A DNA stretch of 39,035 nt from contig DAIUAL010000008.1 of the NCBI GenBank assembly GCA_036847245.1, positions 1-39,035 of the forward strand, read 5' to 3'. The notes under the pieces are model-generated. The model worked only from the letters and a program-made list of their open reading frames with translations, had not been told where the DNA came from and ran no database searches. How positions within the stretch are numbered: the first letter of the stretch is position 1; every line of letters begins with the position of its first letter. Source of the stretch: UBA4661 sp002405405 (lineage in GTDB: Bacteria; Bacteroidota; Ignavibacteria; Kapaibacteriales; UBA4661). Of this stretch, positions 16,589-25,917 are shown piece after piece. Both the position numbers and the translations under genes were made by a program.

Positions 16589-18429
16589 TACTCGACCAAT
16601 TCTATGCGCCACAAGCCACGCACAGAATTCATAAGATACAATGCACTGCATTCACGTAAATCTTGTGCGCGAAGTACCTTTTCGATGAGTGTGCCATCGG
16701 CAATCCGAGCATTTCGCCATAAACCGGCAAGCAAACCCGAAGCAACCGGGGGTGTATAGAGGATGCCATCGCGTTCTATGGCAAGATTACCAATACAAGA
16801 TTCAGTTAATTCACCATGTTCATTCCATAAAATCGTATCATCAGCAAAGGCACATTCCTGCCGTGCTTTCTCGTACATAGGACGATACGTTGTTTTATGG
16901 TACAAAAATTTATTCGTTGTCTGTATCGGTGTGTGTGCCAAAGCAACGCGATATGGTGTCGGCAGTGCTTGCAATGGCGTAGAAGTTACCGTGAGCTTGC
17001 CTTGTCTATCGATCACGATACGAACCCGCTGTGGTGTCTGCACGGGCAAGAAGGATTCTGCCCAATCATAGAGTATATGTTCTTGCACCGAAAAGCCGAA
17101 ATACTGCGCCGATGCGAGTAGCCTCTGCTTGTGTGCAGACCATAAAATAATACCGTCCGTAGGTGTAACCAGAAGTGTTTCGAGCAATTCAAATTGTGGT
17201 TGCTGATGGGTAAGAATTTTACTCTTTACGGCGCATTCTTCATACTCATCCTCGGCTGTCGAATCCCATACGATGCCACCGCCAACCCCATATTCTACTT
17301 TTCGAGATGGTTCATGAATTGTAGCTGTACGAATGGCCACATTAAATTGTGCATGAAGCTCATCTTGCTCTGTACGACGCATAAAACCGATAGTTCCTGT
17401 GTAGGCATTACGGGGTGTTGTTGCGGTTTCAGCAATAATCTCCATCGCACGTGGTTTTGGTGCACCCGTGATCGATGCCGGAGGAAATGTTGCCTGCAAG
17501 ATATCAGCAATCGAAACTTTTGTGCGGCAGTGAACATGGCTGACCATCTGAAGAACAGTCGGATAGGTTTCTATCGCAAAGAGTGAAGGTACTTGCACTG
17601 AACCCGGTACCGCAATACGCGAGAAATCATTGCGCACCATGTCGGTAATCATGACATTTTCAGCGCGATTCTTCTCGGAAGAAAACAATGCTTGCTTCAT
17701 TACCTCATCTGCTTCGGTAGTTACACCCCGAATCATTGTTCCTTTCATCGGTCGCGATGTAAGTTTATCTCCTTGAAGCAAAAAGAACTCTTCGGGCGAT
17801 GCCGAACAGATAATCCATTCTTCAAGATGTAAATATGCCGCATAGATTGCTTGTTTACCAAGCATCTGAGCCGATACTAAATGGCGAAAAAGCATCCACG
17901 CTACTTGTGTGATATCATCATGATGCAAGGCAATATGTGCTCGTAAGCGCATAGTATAATTCGCTTGATAAATATCCCCCAGTCGAATATGTTCCCGAAT
18001 ATTATTGATAGCTGTACAAAACCCTTGATACGACACCGTCGGCTCCCATTGCCAAAGCAGTATTTCATCGAGTAATGCTTGCAGATCGGGAGATAGTACA
18101 TCGACATCATCAAAAATCTGCTCGACTTCTTCGACAGTCTCATACAATGCAAACCACACTAAAGGTAGTGCAGGCGCAGTATCTGTTTGGACGTGTAATG
18201 CTTTATCAAATGCTGGTGCCGCAAGGTAATTCACCATACCAACTGCTGTATAACCATGCACAAGAACATCATGTTCAATCTGCCGAAGAATATCTTGCAC
18301 CTGCGAGGGGTCAGTAGTCGTATATACACAATGCGGTTGAATACATCGTAGCCACACTTTGCGCATTGTATCGTAGAGAATTGCCGTATGAACTGTCGAA
18401 TGTGTCATAAGAAATGTACTAATGGTCAT
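16585..18429 (-). CDS. pabB: Aminodeoxychorismate synthase component I / lyase fusion (PabB-PabC)
   Basis: A 614-residue bifunctional protein of folate (p-aminobenzoate) synthesis. The N-terminal ~390 residues are the chorismate-binding PabB domain: GDIYQANYTMRLRAH, SPEEFFLLQGDKLTSRPMKGT, DMVRNDFSRIAVPGSV, FPPASITGAPKPRAMEII, ending YGVGGGIVWDST. The C-terminal ~220 residues are a PLP-dependent class IV aminotransferase-fold lyase (PabC): FLYHKTTYRPMYEKA has the Schiff-base lysine and NEHGELTESCIGNLAI the conserved motif. PabA glutaminase is not in the window, so ammonia must come from a PabA or TrpG elsewhere. The longer frame to 18543 would overlap the divergent desaturase leader; the ATG at 18427-18429 with AGAGAG upstream begins the recognisable protein. 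Confidence 0.93.
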   Translation of the reverse strand: MTISTFLMTHSTVHTAILYDTMRKVWLRCIQPHCVYTTTDPSQVQDILRQIEHDVLVHGYTAVGMVNYLAAPAFDKALHVQTDTAPALPLVWFALYETVEEVEQIFDDVDVLSPDLQALLDEILLWQWEPTVSYQGFCTAINNIREHIRLGDIYQANYTMRLRAHIALHHDDITQVAWMLFRHLVSAQMLGKQAIYAAYLHLEEWIICSASPEEFFLLQGDKLTSRPMKGTMIRGVTTEADEVMKQALFSSEKNRAENVMITDMVRNDFSRIAVPGSVQVPSLFAIETYPTVLQMVSHVHCRTKVSIADILQATFPPASITGAPKPRAMEIIAETATTPRNAYTGTIGFMRRTEQDELHAQFNVAIRTATIHEPSRKVEYGVGGGIVWDSTAEDEYEECAVKSKILTHQQPQFELLETLLVTPTDGIILWSAHKQRLLASAQYFGFSVQEHILYDWAESFLPVQTPQRVRIVIDRQGKLTVTSTPLQALPTPYRVALAHTPIQTTNKFLYHKTTYRPMYEKARQECAFADDTILWNEHGELTESCIGNLAIERDGILYTPPVASGLLAGLWRNARIADGTLIEKVLRAQDLRECSALYLMNSVRGLWRIELVEY

Positions 18430-18564
18430 GCAGACTTCTCTCTGCAAGATTTGTTTTTGTAAATTACATGAACTTTCGGTGCATATGGTGTGTTGTGGCA
18501 CGTATTGAAGGGTGTGTGTTTGTATTGTAGATCTTTTCCTCACTTTCTTATTTTTTGTACGTCT
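18430..18564. promoter_or_regulatory. Divergent promoter region, pabBC and desaturase
   Basis: A 135-bp gap between divergent starts. Both genes probably start from promoters here. No convincing boxes or repeats are seen. Confidence 0.35.
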
Positions 18565-19451
18565 ATGCTTCGATATTCTGCTGATCGCCGTTCTATTGCC
18601 TACCTCGTTGTAACAACGGCATTGCTATTTGTCCAATGGAATCTCCCTGAATTCAATGTTGCACTGTATATTCTCTGCCTCTTCATGGGTGTAGCAGTCG
18701 CTGTAATTGCACACAATCACAATCATGTTCCAATGTGGAAATCGCGCAAGATGAATATCTTCACGGACTATTGGATTACATTATTCTATGGCTTCCCTGC
18801 CTTTGCATGGATTCCTACGCATAACCGCAATCATCACCATTACAATAATCGTGAGGGTGACTATACGATTACCTATCGCGTCAGCGAGAAAAATAATCTT
18901 CTGACCTTTTTTAGCTATCCTTCGATTAGCAGCTATTTCCAACAACGTCCGATCTACCAGCATCTGTCACGTTTGTGGCAAAAGAATCGTCAAGGTTTTT
19001 ATTTGGCAATATCACAGTATGCCGTTTTAGGCATGAGGTATCTTGTTGNNNNNNNNNNTTACTCATCGACTGGAATATAGCTCTTCTCTATATATTCGTA
19101 CCCCATCAATTTGCACTGTTTTCAATCTTAATTTTTAACTATGTGCAACATGTTCATGCCGACGAAGAGTCTGAGTATAATCATTCTCGAAATTTTGTTG
19201 GACCAATGCTTAATACTCTTCTCTTTAATAATGGCTTCCATACAATTCATCATTTGCGGGCAAGTATTCATTGGAGCCAAACACCGGAAGGTCATGAAAA
19301 AATCAAGCACTTGATTGAGCCCCATTTGATGGAAAAGAGCTTTTGGGGATATATTTTCCGTGCATATGTACTCTCGCTGTTCATGCCCAGCAAAGGTACA
19401 GATTCCATGCGCCTTGCGCGACTACAAGCAAATCAATTGGTGAAATCATAA
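18565..19451 (+). CDS. Fatty acid desaturase, interrupted by an assembly gap
   Basis: A membrane diiron desaturase. The three histidine boxes are present in order: HNHNHVPMW, THNRNHHHYNN and FHTIHHLRAS. Hydrophobic helices lie between the boxes (SIAYLVVTTALLFVQW; VALYILCLFMGVAVAVIAHN; VPHQFALFSILIFNYV). Enzymes of this family insert a double bond into fatty acyl chains using O2 and an electron donor. The gene is broken by ten N at 19049-19058. The frame before the gap (starts at positions 1 mod 3) and the frame after it (0 mod 3) only join if the true missing length is 3n+2 bases, so the ten N are a placeholder. The ATG at 18565 is preferred over an upstream in-frame start at 18490. A terminator follows directly. 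Confidence 0.88.
19049..19058. other. Assembly gap (ten N)
   Basis: Ten undetermined bases inside the desaturase gene. The flanking coding frames do not agree with a length of ten, so the run is a scaffolding placeholder and not a measured length. Confidence 0.99.
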
Positions 19452-19472
19452 GAGCGCGTTTACTCTCAACGT

Positions 19473-19502
19473 CAAAAGCCCATCAAGTTCGATGGGCTTT
19501 TG
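19473..19502. terminator. Rho-independent terminator after the desaturase
   Basis: A perfect 12-bp stem (CAAAAGCCCATC and GATGGGCTTTTG) with a 6-nt loop, followed by TGTTTTTG on the plus strand. It lies between the convergent desaturase (+) and T9SS protein (-) genes and may act in both directions. Confidence 0.88.
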
Positions 19503-19629
19503 TGTTTTTGCAGCACATTCTATTAGAATGATTACATCTGTCGCTTTAATAGGTTCAGGAAACGGCTTGTAATAACAAGAACAACGTAATTGCTCGCATA
19601 ATCTCTCTAAGTGGTGTTTTCACCCATCG

Positions 19630-22623
19630 TCATCGAATAATACTCATCATACGTGTTGAGCGTTCGCCGGTATCGGTACGAATATCCACCACATATAAGC
19701 CCGACGGTAAGACATGGGTATCAATTGTGATTTGATGTTCACCGGCAGAGAATGAAACATTATCCAAGACACGTTCGGTAAGAATACCATCCATTGAGAT
19801 GAGCGTAATACTGATTTTTCCTGCTCGCTCTACTCCTACGCGCAACGTAGTCGCATCTTGTGCGGGATTAGGATAATTTTGCTCCGTATAAAATCGCTTC
19901 GGAGCTGTTGTCGAAATTGTTGAAAGCGATACCGAGCAGCGAGAGAGTATTGTTCTCTCCAGTGCCGCAGACTGCATTTCGAGCACAAATCGTTCGCTCA
20001 CACAATACGCACCAATGACAAGAGTATCACGAAAAACACCAAGATTTACGGGAGCACTGCACACACGCAAAGTCCGTTCGGAATTCGGTGGTATTTCCAA
20101 GAATCGTTCGGTAGGAGGTATGGAAATTTCCACATTACGTCGAAGCTCCATCGCATCGAAACGAAAAGAACGTACACCATAATTTCGGATAATGAGATTA
20201 CGACACTGTATGTCGCCTACCTTGACGGTACCCAAGGTTGCTACATTGGCTGGCAACTCTGTGAATTGCACTGTATAACCTGAAATAGTATCTCTCTGTC
20301 TACGTTCCTGCCCCAGTGAATCTCGTGCAATAATCTCATAGATCGCATCACGACGAACATCATTCACCGTAACTGTGAACTGTTGAACATTCAGCGTTGA
20401 AGAGGTAAGTGCACGAATTGTTGTATTCGTAATATTATTGATTTGTACCGAAGCTAGACCCGATGAGAACCGCGATGTATCGGCAAGAGTCAATTGTGTT
20501 GTCCGTGATGTACAGTCAAAACCACTAGCTTGCAAACTTGGCGGAGCATTATCTCGCCCTAGTGCTAACGATAAGATCATCATTGGTCGCTCAAAGCATC
20601 CATTGTTCACAAAGAGAGTATCGTTGAATACTCCCGTTGTATCATTAGAGAAGAAACAAACTGTAACGATGCGTCGCTCGCCCGCGCGCAAAACAATGGG
20701 TGCTACATCAGCAATACGAAGACCCGGTGTTCGACCTGAAAGCCGTAATGACGTAATTGTTTGTGTAGTGCGTCCATAATTTACGAGAGGCACTGCATAA
20801 CATCGCTGTACACCACTGATAGCAATACTCGACCGCGTAAGCGTTGTACGCAGATTTTGAGGAACAGGATCTGTCTGTATCGTAAATCCCGGAATGATAA
20901 TTGGATAAGATATTGCGTTCTTTGCAGAATCACGTATCTGCAAAATAAACTCACCATCGCGAAGTGTATCGAGCAATTGCGCTGAAAATCCTACCCGTTT
21001 TGCATAGCGTGCGTACGGATCAATCGCCACACGAACATTAGCAGTACTAGTCGCTTCAAAGACATCAATGCCGGTATCAAGTTCTAAGGTATCTGTCATA
21101 GTACCACTCACACCAAAGCACGTTGCTGTCGATGCCAAACGGGGTGCAAAGCGATCAGGCGAGATAATCAGGAGTTTACCGCCACCGATGTATCCATATG
21201 AATTGGCTTCGCCATAGCCATAAACATATAATCCAACCGATGTATCTGCTTTGACCGTATGAATACCTTGATTAACTCGGGCATTGATAAAAGAATACGG
21301 TGTATTCGGAATGCGCGTCCAAGTGTTTGCAGCAAGCGTTGCACCATCTAATTGTACAGCACCGATATTTGCGGTTGGAGCAACCAAAGTTGCATAATGC
21401 TGATTAAAAGCGGGACCAATTACATTCGTATTATTGCCCGGCTGTTGTCCCTGTATACAGATAAAACGATAGGAATCACTATACTGTTCGGCTGGAGGAA
21501 TCACCATCATAAACGGATCGCCGGTCGGATTGCCCGTGGTGGTATTACCACTTCCGGTCTTTTTAAACTGTGCAACGAGCACTTGGTTGTTTGCTTCGAT
21601 CAAGCCGGGAGCAACTAACGATCCCTCGAAAAATTGACCTGCATTAAGCCGTGCAATAATCGCCCCATTGAGCCGAACAACTGTATTGTCAAACCCTGCC
21701 ATGACGCGATAGAGATCTGTACCAGCTTGTGATTCACCAAGTGCCGATGCATAAGGTGTAATAAAAATATTTCTACCCCAAGTATCAATCGGTGGCATAC
21801 TTTCCAACAAACAGTCACGGGAACTGAGTGTAGGCTTGAATTGTAATGGGAGAGTTGTACGCTGATGTCCCGAAATAACTGCAATCGGCTTATTGGCTGT
21901 AACCCGAGAACCTGTCAAATCAACGTCACCGAACGCCATATCTGCTTGCACTAAATATGCTTCACCCTGATTCAGCACGACCGTAAATGATGTCGCACCC
22001 GAACCGAAGACTCGCCCTGCCGTAGCAATTTGTACTTGCGTCTGTGGCTGTGTTGCAACAACCACAAATTGCGAAGGAGTATTACTCCCGGGATTATTGA
22101 CCGTAAATGTTCCCTGTGCATCACTAGGGTATGCCATGACAAAATATTCTGTACCAAGCGCATCGGTGGGCAAAAGAAGCATGGCATCGGTCGTTCGATT
22201 TGCCAAATTCATCGCATAGACCGTTACTTCTTTTTCAGAACGTAAGCGCAGACTTTGGCGCACTGCTTGCAGTGTTTGCGGTGTTGTATTACGATTGCCA
22301 CCGGCATTGAATCCTTGCAATTCAACACTTGCCCATCCCAACGATATAGTCACGACTTGCGCAGGATCGGTAATGCGAAATGGTATGGAATCTGTTCTTC
22401 CGGTAAGATTGATATACAAAACACCACTGGTTGCTTCGTCCCCTGTGATTGCAACATACAATGAGTCAGTTGCACCAATACCATTGTGGAAATTCGGTGG
22501 GAATGCGAACCAAAAATCCGTTCCGCGTGAATCGCGCAATTGTCCATACACGCTCTCAGTGTACAACAAAGCAAGCACGACAAAAACAATCCGAAAGAAT
22601 ACAGTGGGAATAATTCTATACAT
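19630..22623 (-). CDS. IgGFc-binding-like exported protein with T9SS sorting domain (paralog 1)
   Basis: A 997-residue secreted protein. Residues 1-27 are a signal peptide. The section from RGTDFWFAFPPNFH through TDAMLLLPTDALGTEYFVMAYPSDAQ, NQGEAYLVQAD, SGHQRTTLPLQF and YRVMAGFDNTVVRLNG to PPAEQYSDSYRFIC matches the IgGFc-binding N-terminal domain family by eye. It is followed by two sets of Ig-like choice-of-anchor-D-type repeats (VNYGRTTQTITSLRLSG and IRNYGVRSFRFDAMELRR, each followed by a short Cys-containing strand). The last ~80 residues (FYTEQNYPNPAQDATTLRVGV to MMSIIR) are a T9SS sorting domain, so the protein is probably displayed on or released from the cell surface. Its ligand is unknown; the name does not imply IgG binding. 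It lies 60 bp behind a close paralog. Confidence 0.88.
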   Translation of the reverse strand: MYRIIPTVFFRIVFVVLALLYTESVYGQLRDSRGTDFWFAFPPNFHNGIGATDSLYVAITGDEATSGVLYINLTGRTDSIPFRITDPAQVVTISLGWASVELQGFNAGGNRNTTPQTLQAVRQSLRLRSEKEVTVYAMNLANRTTDAMLLLPTDALGTEYFVMAYPSDAQGTFTVNNPGSNTPSQFVVVATQPQTQVQIATAGRVFGSGATSFTVVLNQGEAYLVQADMAFGDVDLTGSRVTANKPIAVISGHQRTTLPLQFKPTLSSRDCLLESMPPIDTWGRNIFITPYASALGESQAGTDLYRVMAGFDNTVVRLNGAIIARLNAGQFFEGSLVAPGLIEANNQVLVAQFKKTGSGNTTTGNPTGDPFMMVIPPAEQYSDSYRFICIQGQQPGNNTNVIGPAFNQHYATLVAPTANIGAVQLDGATLAANTWTRIPNTPYSFINARVNQGIHTVKADTSVGLYVYGYGEANSYGYIGGGKLLIISPDRFAPRLASTATCFGVSGTMTDTLELDTGIDVFEATSTANVRVAIDPYARYAKRVGFSAQLLDTLRDGEFILQIRDSAKNAISYPIIIPGFTIQTDPVPQNLRTTLTRSSIAISGVQRCYAVPLVNYGRTTQTITSLRLSGRTPGLRIADVAPIVLRAGERRIVTVCFFSNDTTGVFNDTLFVNNGCFERPMMILSLALGRDNAPPSLQASGFDCTSRTTQLTLADTSRFSSGLASVQINNITNTTIRALTSSTLNVQQFTVTVNDVRRDAIYEIIARDSLGQERRQRDTISGYTVQFTELPANVATLGTVKVGDIQCRNLIIRNYGVRSFRFDAMELRRNVEISIPPTERFLEIPPNSERTLRVCSAPVNLGVFRDTLVIGAYCVSERFVLEMQSAALERTILSRCSVSLSTISTTAPKRFYTEQNYPNPAQDATTLRVGVERAGKISITLISMDGILTERVLDNVSFSAGEHQITIDTHVLPSGLYVVDIRTDTGERSTRMMSIIR

Positions 22624-22683
22624 CGAGATTTATCACAAAAAATAAAGACAGTAGTTGTAATTCACATACACGGGCAGTTGAAT

Positions 22684-25600
22684 TTATCGAATCACGATGA
22701 CTTGACGAACAGCATTCTGTGTATCGGTGACCAAGTGTGCAAAATAGACACCGGGAGCAAGTCGTGATACATCTAAACTCAACGAAAATTCACCTGATGG
22801 ATAGTAAACATCATTGAGAAATGTTTCAACTAAATCGCCTGCCCCATCATACATTGCTAGACGTACGCGTCCTGCTTGATCAAGGGCGAATTTAAATTCG
22901 GTGATATCGCGTGCAGGATTGGGTGCATTTTGTTCCATAAAGAATCGCAATGGTGCCGTAGCCGACACGATCCGAATTTCTGCATTGCATCGTGTACCTT
23001 GAATCCTTTCGATACCTTGTGCGATACCAACAACAGCTATCGAGCGTGTTTGACATGGACCATTTGCGACCAAAGTGTCACGGAAAGTTCCTACTTGCAA
23101 TGGTGCATAGCACACACGAAAAGTACGTGTTTGTCCTGCAGGAATAACACCACCAAGATCGGTCGGAGGAATAGAAAAGAGAATGTTTCTTAACAATCGA
23201 ATACTTCGTGCATCGTACGGCTTCAAGCCATAATTAGTGATGCGCACATCACGACAGAACAGACCCGATATGCCGATCGTGCCCATATCAATGACATCAT
23301 TAACAATCCCCTCAAAGCGTAAGGTAAAACCTTGAATTGTATCACGGTAGGTCGCAGTATTCCCTGCTGAATCGGCAACAGTGAGCGACCAAATTGCATC
23401 TTGCAACGGATCACGAATGCTGATAATCGCACTCCAATTGGCATTTGTACTTGGCACAATTCGAATGCCGCAATTTACCGAGTCAATTACACGTACCGAT
23501 CGTACACCCGAAGCAAAACGTGCTGTTTCACCGATAGCAACAGTGACAGTATTCGACGAACATCCAATTTGATTCGATACAACAGTCGGCGCTCCACGAT
23601 CTACGCCAATTGTTGCAGACAATTCCAACACAGGACGCACCAAACAATCATTTCCGATAAATAGTGTATCAGTAAGGGTTCCGGTACTGTCATTCGACCG
23701 AAAGCAAACATTGACGACGCGTTGTTCACCCGGCAGTAAACGCAAAGGTAAAGGAGCATTGACAGAAAACTCACTTCTTCTTCCTGTCATTCGTATCGAA
23801 GTGAGTGTTTGCGCGAATTGACCATAATTTGTCAGGGTAATCGGGAAGCATCGTCCAAAGCCTGCCGGAACATCTACTGCTCTGCGAACAATATCGCTCA
23901 GCTGCTGTGGAGTCGGTGTAACATGTATAGTAAATCCGGGAATACTGATAGTCGATCGTGTTGTATTGCGTGCAGAATCACGAACACTGGCACTCCCGAC
24001 AGAATCGCGTGCCATTATCGTAAATACGCCATCTCGCAGACGATCAATAAGGGTTGCTGTAAAGCGAACAGAGTCAGCATACTGACGGAAGGATTCAATA
24101 TTTACATTGACATTTCCATTGTTTGATTCCACACGCACCATGGCAATGCGCGAATCTGTTGCCAAAGTATCAAAATATGTTCCACGTACAGTAAAACATG
24201 TTGCTGTTGTAACAAGCCGAGGCGGGTCACGGTCAGGTGCGATAACCTGAAAGCGTCCGCCACCGATATATCCATACGAATTAGCAGGTCCATAACCATA
24301 GACATATAGACCGATTGCTGTATCAGCTCGCACGGTATGCACTCCGGCGGAAAGTTGGATATTACCGTAGGAATAGGGTGCATTAGGAATTTGTGAAAAG
24401 GCAGAAGCATTAACAAGTGTACCATCTAACCGCACGGTATTCGCAAATCGAGTCGGTACAATGACCGTAATAAAATGATCCTGAAATGCAAATTCAATGC
24501 TGTTTGAACGATTATTCAGCTGGAATGCTTGTGTATTGATAAAGCGATATGCTGTATCATATTGTTCCGCAGGCGGTATTACCATCATAAATGGATCACC
24601 GATATTGTTAAACTCACTTGATGTCTGTGCAGTCTTTTTGAATTGTGCTACCAAGATTTGATCGCTACCGGTTATAACACCGGGCTCATTCAATGATGCT
24701 TCATAAAATTGCCCAGCATTGAGCACAGCAACTTGCTGATTATTGACAAGAACACGAGTTGAATCATACGCCGCAAGGACACGATACAAATCAGTACCAA
24801 CAGCTGTTTCCCCGCGGGCACGAGTATAGGGCGTGATAAATACTTGCTTACCCCATGTTTCAAGCGGTGGTATTTGTTCAAGCAAAAAATCGCGCGAAGC
24901 CAGTGTTGCGGAAAGTTGTACTGGTAAAGTTGCTCGCTGATGACTACCAAAGACTCCCACGGGTTTTGTAGCCTTTACACGCGTTCCTGTTAAATCAAAA
25001 TTTCCACCTTGATTGCGAAAATCTGCTTGCACCAAGTATGCATCACCACGATTTAGTCGAACACGCTGTACTTGCATACCATTGTTACGAGTATTTGCGG
25101 AAGGCGTAATAACAACATCAGTACTATCAACGACACCAACAACCACAAACTGTGAAGGTGTTGGTGGTGGCGCATTCGATGATGCAAATGCACGTGTCGG
25201 ACCATCATCGGTTGGATATGACATTACTACATACTCGATACCAAGAGTATTCGTTGGATATGCAAGAAAGGCATCGCTCGTATTGGTAGCTACACTCAAT
25301 CCATATACTGTAACATCATTTTGTGTTTGAATGTTAAAGGTAAAAGGAACAACACGTTCATTGTCAGAATCAGTCGCCAATGCCCCAAATTGATTGTACC
25401 CCAAAAGTGCCGCTTCACGAAAGCTAATAACATACCGATACACTTGCGTAGGATCGCTAATCGTAAAAGGAATCGTAATGACATTACGTGCACGATTGCG
25501 GTAACGAATGAAACCTGATGTCGGAACATCACACGTAACAAAAATATAGAGTGAGTCCGGCGGTGTAGGAATACTTGGAGGTGGTGTTGAATGAAAATTT

Positions 25601-25752
25601 GGCGGAAAAGCAAACCAAAAGTCACGTCCGCGCGCATCAGGTATCGATCGATTTTGTGCGGACATCGGCTCAGCTACAGCAAGTAGGAATATGCCACACA
25701 GTAGTAAAGAGAACCAATAATGAGAACGATATGGATGCGCATGTTCAGGCAT
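22684..25752 (-). CDS. IgGFc-binding-like exported protein with T9SS sorting domain (paralog 2)
   Basis: A 1022-residue paralog of the next gene with the same order of parts: a signal peptide (FSLLLCGIFLLAVAEPMSAQN), the IgGFc-binding-like domain (RGRDFWFAFPPNFHS, ATNTSDAFLAYPTNTLGIEYVVMSYP, YGPANSYGYIGGGRF), the two Ig-like repeat pairs (LTNYGQFAQTLTSIRMTG and ITNYGLKPYDARSIRLLRN), and a T9SS domain at the end (FFMEQNAPNPARDITEFKFAL to VRQVIVIR). Long stretches are alignable with paralog 1 but many residues differ, so this is an old duplication, not a recent one. The frame is open to 25830; the ATG at 25752 gives a normal signal peptide. No Shine-Dalgarno is visible. The two genes are probably co-transcribed. 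Confidence 0.87.
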   Translation of the reverse strand: MPEHAHPYRSHYWFSLLLCGIFLLAVAEPMSAQNRSIPDARGRDFWFAFPPNFHSTPPPSIPTPPDSLYIFVTCDVPTSGFIRYRNRARNVITIPFTISDPTQVYRYVISFREAALLGYNQFGALATDSDNERVVPFTFNIQTQNDVTVYGLSVATNTSDAFLAYPTNTLGIEYVVMSYPTDDGPTRAFASSNAPPPTPSQFVVVGVVDSTDVVITPSANTRNNGMQVQRVRLNRGDAYLVQADFRNQGGNFDLTGTRVKATKPVGVFGSHQRATLPVQLSATLASRDFLLEQIPPLETWGKQVFITPYTRARGETAVGTDLYRVLAAYDSTRVLVNNQQVAVLNAGQFYEASLNEPGVITGSDQILVAQFKKTAQTSSEFNNIGDPFMMVIPPAEQYDTAYRFINTQAFQLNNRSNSIEFAFQDHFITVIVPTRFANTVRLDGTLVNASAFSQIPNAPYSYGNIQLSAGVHTVRADTAIGLYVYGYGPANSYGYIGGGRFQVIAPDRDPPRLVTTATCFTVRGTYFDTLATDSRIAMVRVESNNGNVNVNIESFRQYADSVRFTATLIDRLRDGVFTIMARDSVGSASVRDSARNTTRSTISIPGFTIHVTPTPQQLSDIVRRAVDVPAGFGRCFPITLTNYGQFAQTLTSIRMTGRRSEFSVNAPLPLRLLPGEQRVVNVCFRSNDSTGTLTDTLFIGNDCLVRPVLELSATIGVDRGAPTVVSNQIGCSSNTVTVAIGETARFASGVRSVRVIDSVNCGIRIVPSTNANWSAIISIRDPLQDAIWSLTVADSAGNTATYRDTIQGFTLRFEGIVNDVIDMGTIGISGLFCRDVRITNYGLKPYDARSIRLLRNILFSIPPTDLGGVIPAGQTRTFRVCYAPLQVGTFRDTLVANGPCQTRSIAVVGIAQGIERIQGTRCNAEIRIVSATAPLRFFMEQNAPNPARDITEFKFALDQAGRVRLAMYDGAGDLVETFLNDVYYPSGEFSLSLDVSRLAPGVYFAHLVTDTQNAVRQVIVIR

Positions 25753-25917
25753 AACAAAACAACCGTGAAGAAAAAAGAGCTGGTTACAAGAAGACTGTCC
25801 ATGATTCTTGCTCCCAGTATAAGAACCCATGACCTCAATACTTGTTACGAATCTGCCGATTCTTTAACGACAATCCTAATAGAATTCCCCCTAAGATACG
25901 ACTAATAGTTACCCATC
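25753..25917 (-). promoter_or_regulatory. Spacer between the TonB receptor and the tandem T9SS genes
   Basis: A 165-bp gap that follows the receptor and precedes the T9SS pair on the same strand. It may hold their promoter. A short imperfect hairpin (TAAGAT ... ATCTTA) lies just after the receptor stop, too weak to call a terminator. Confidence 0.3.

Noticed and set aside
18490..18564. Longer start for the desaturase at 18490
   Set aside because: The extra 25 residues are not desaturase-like, and the ATG at 18565 begins the recognisable protein.
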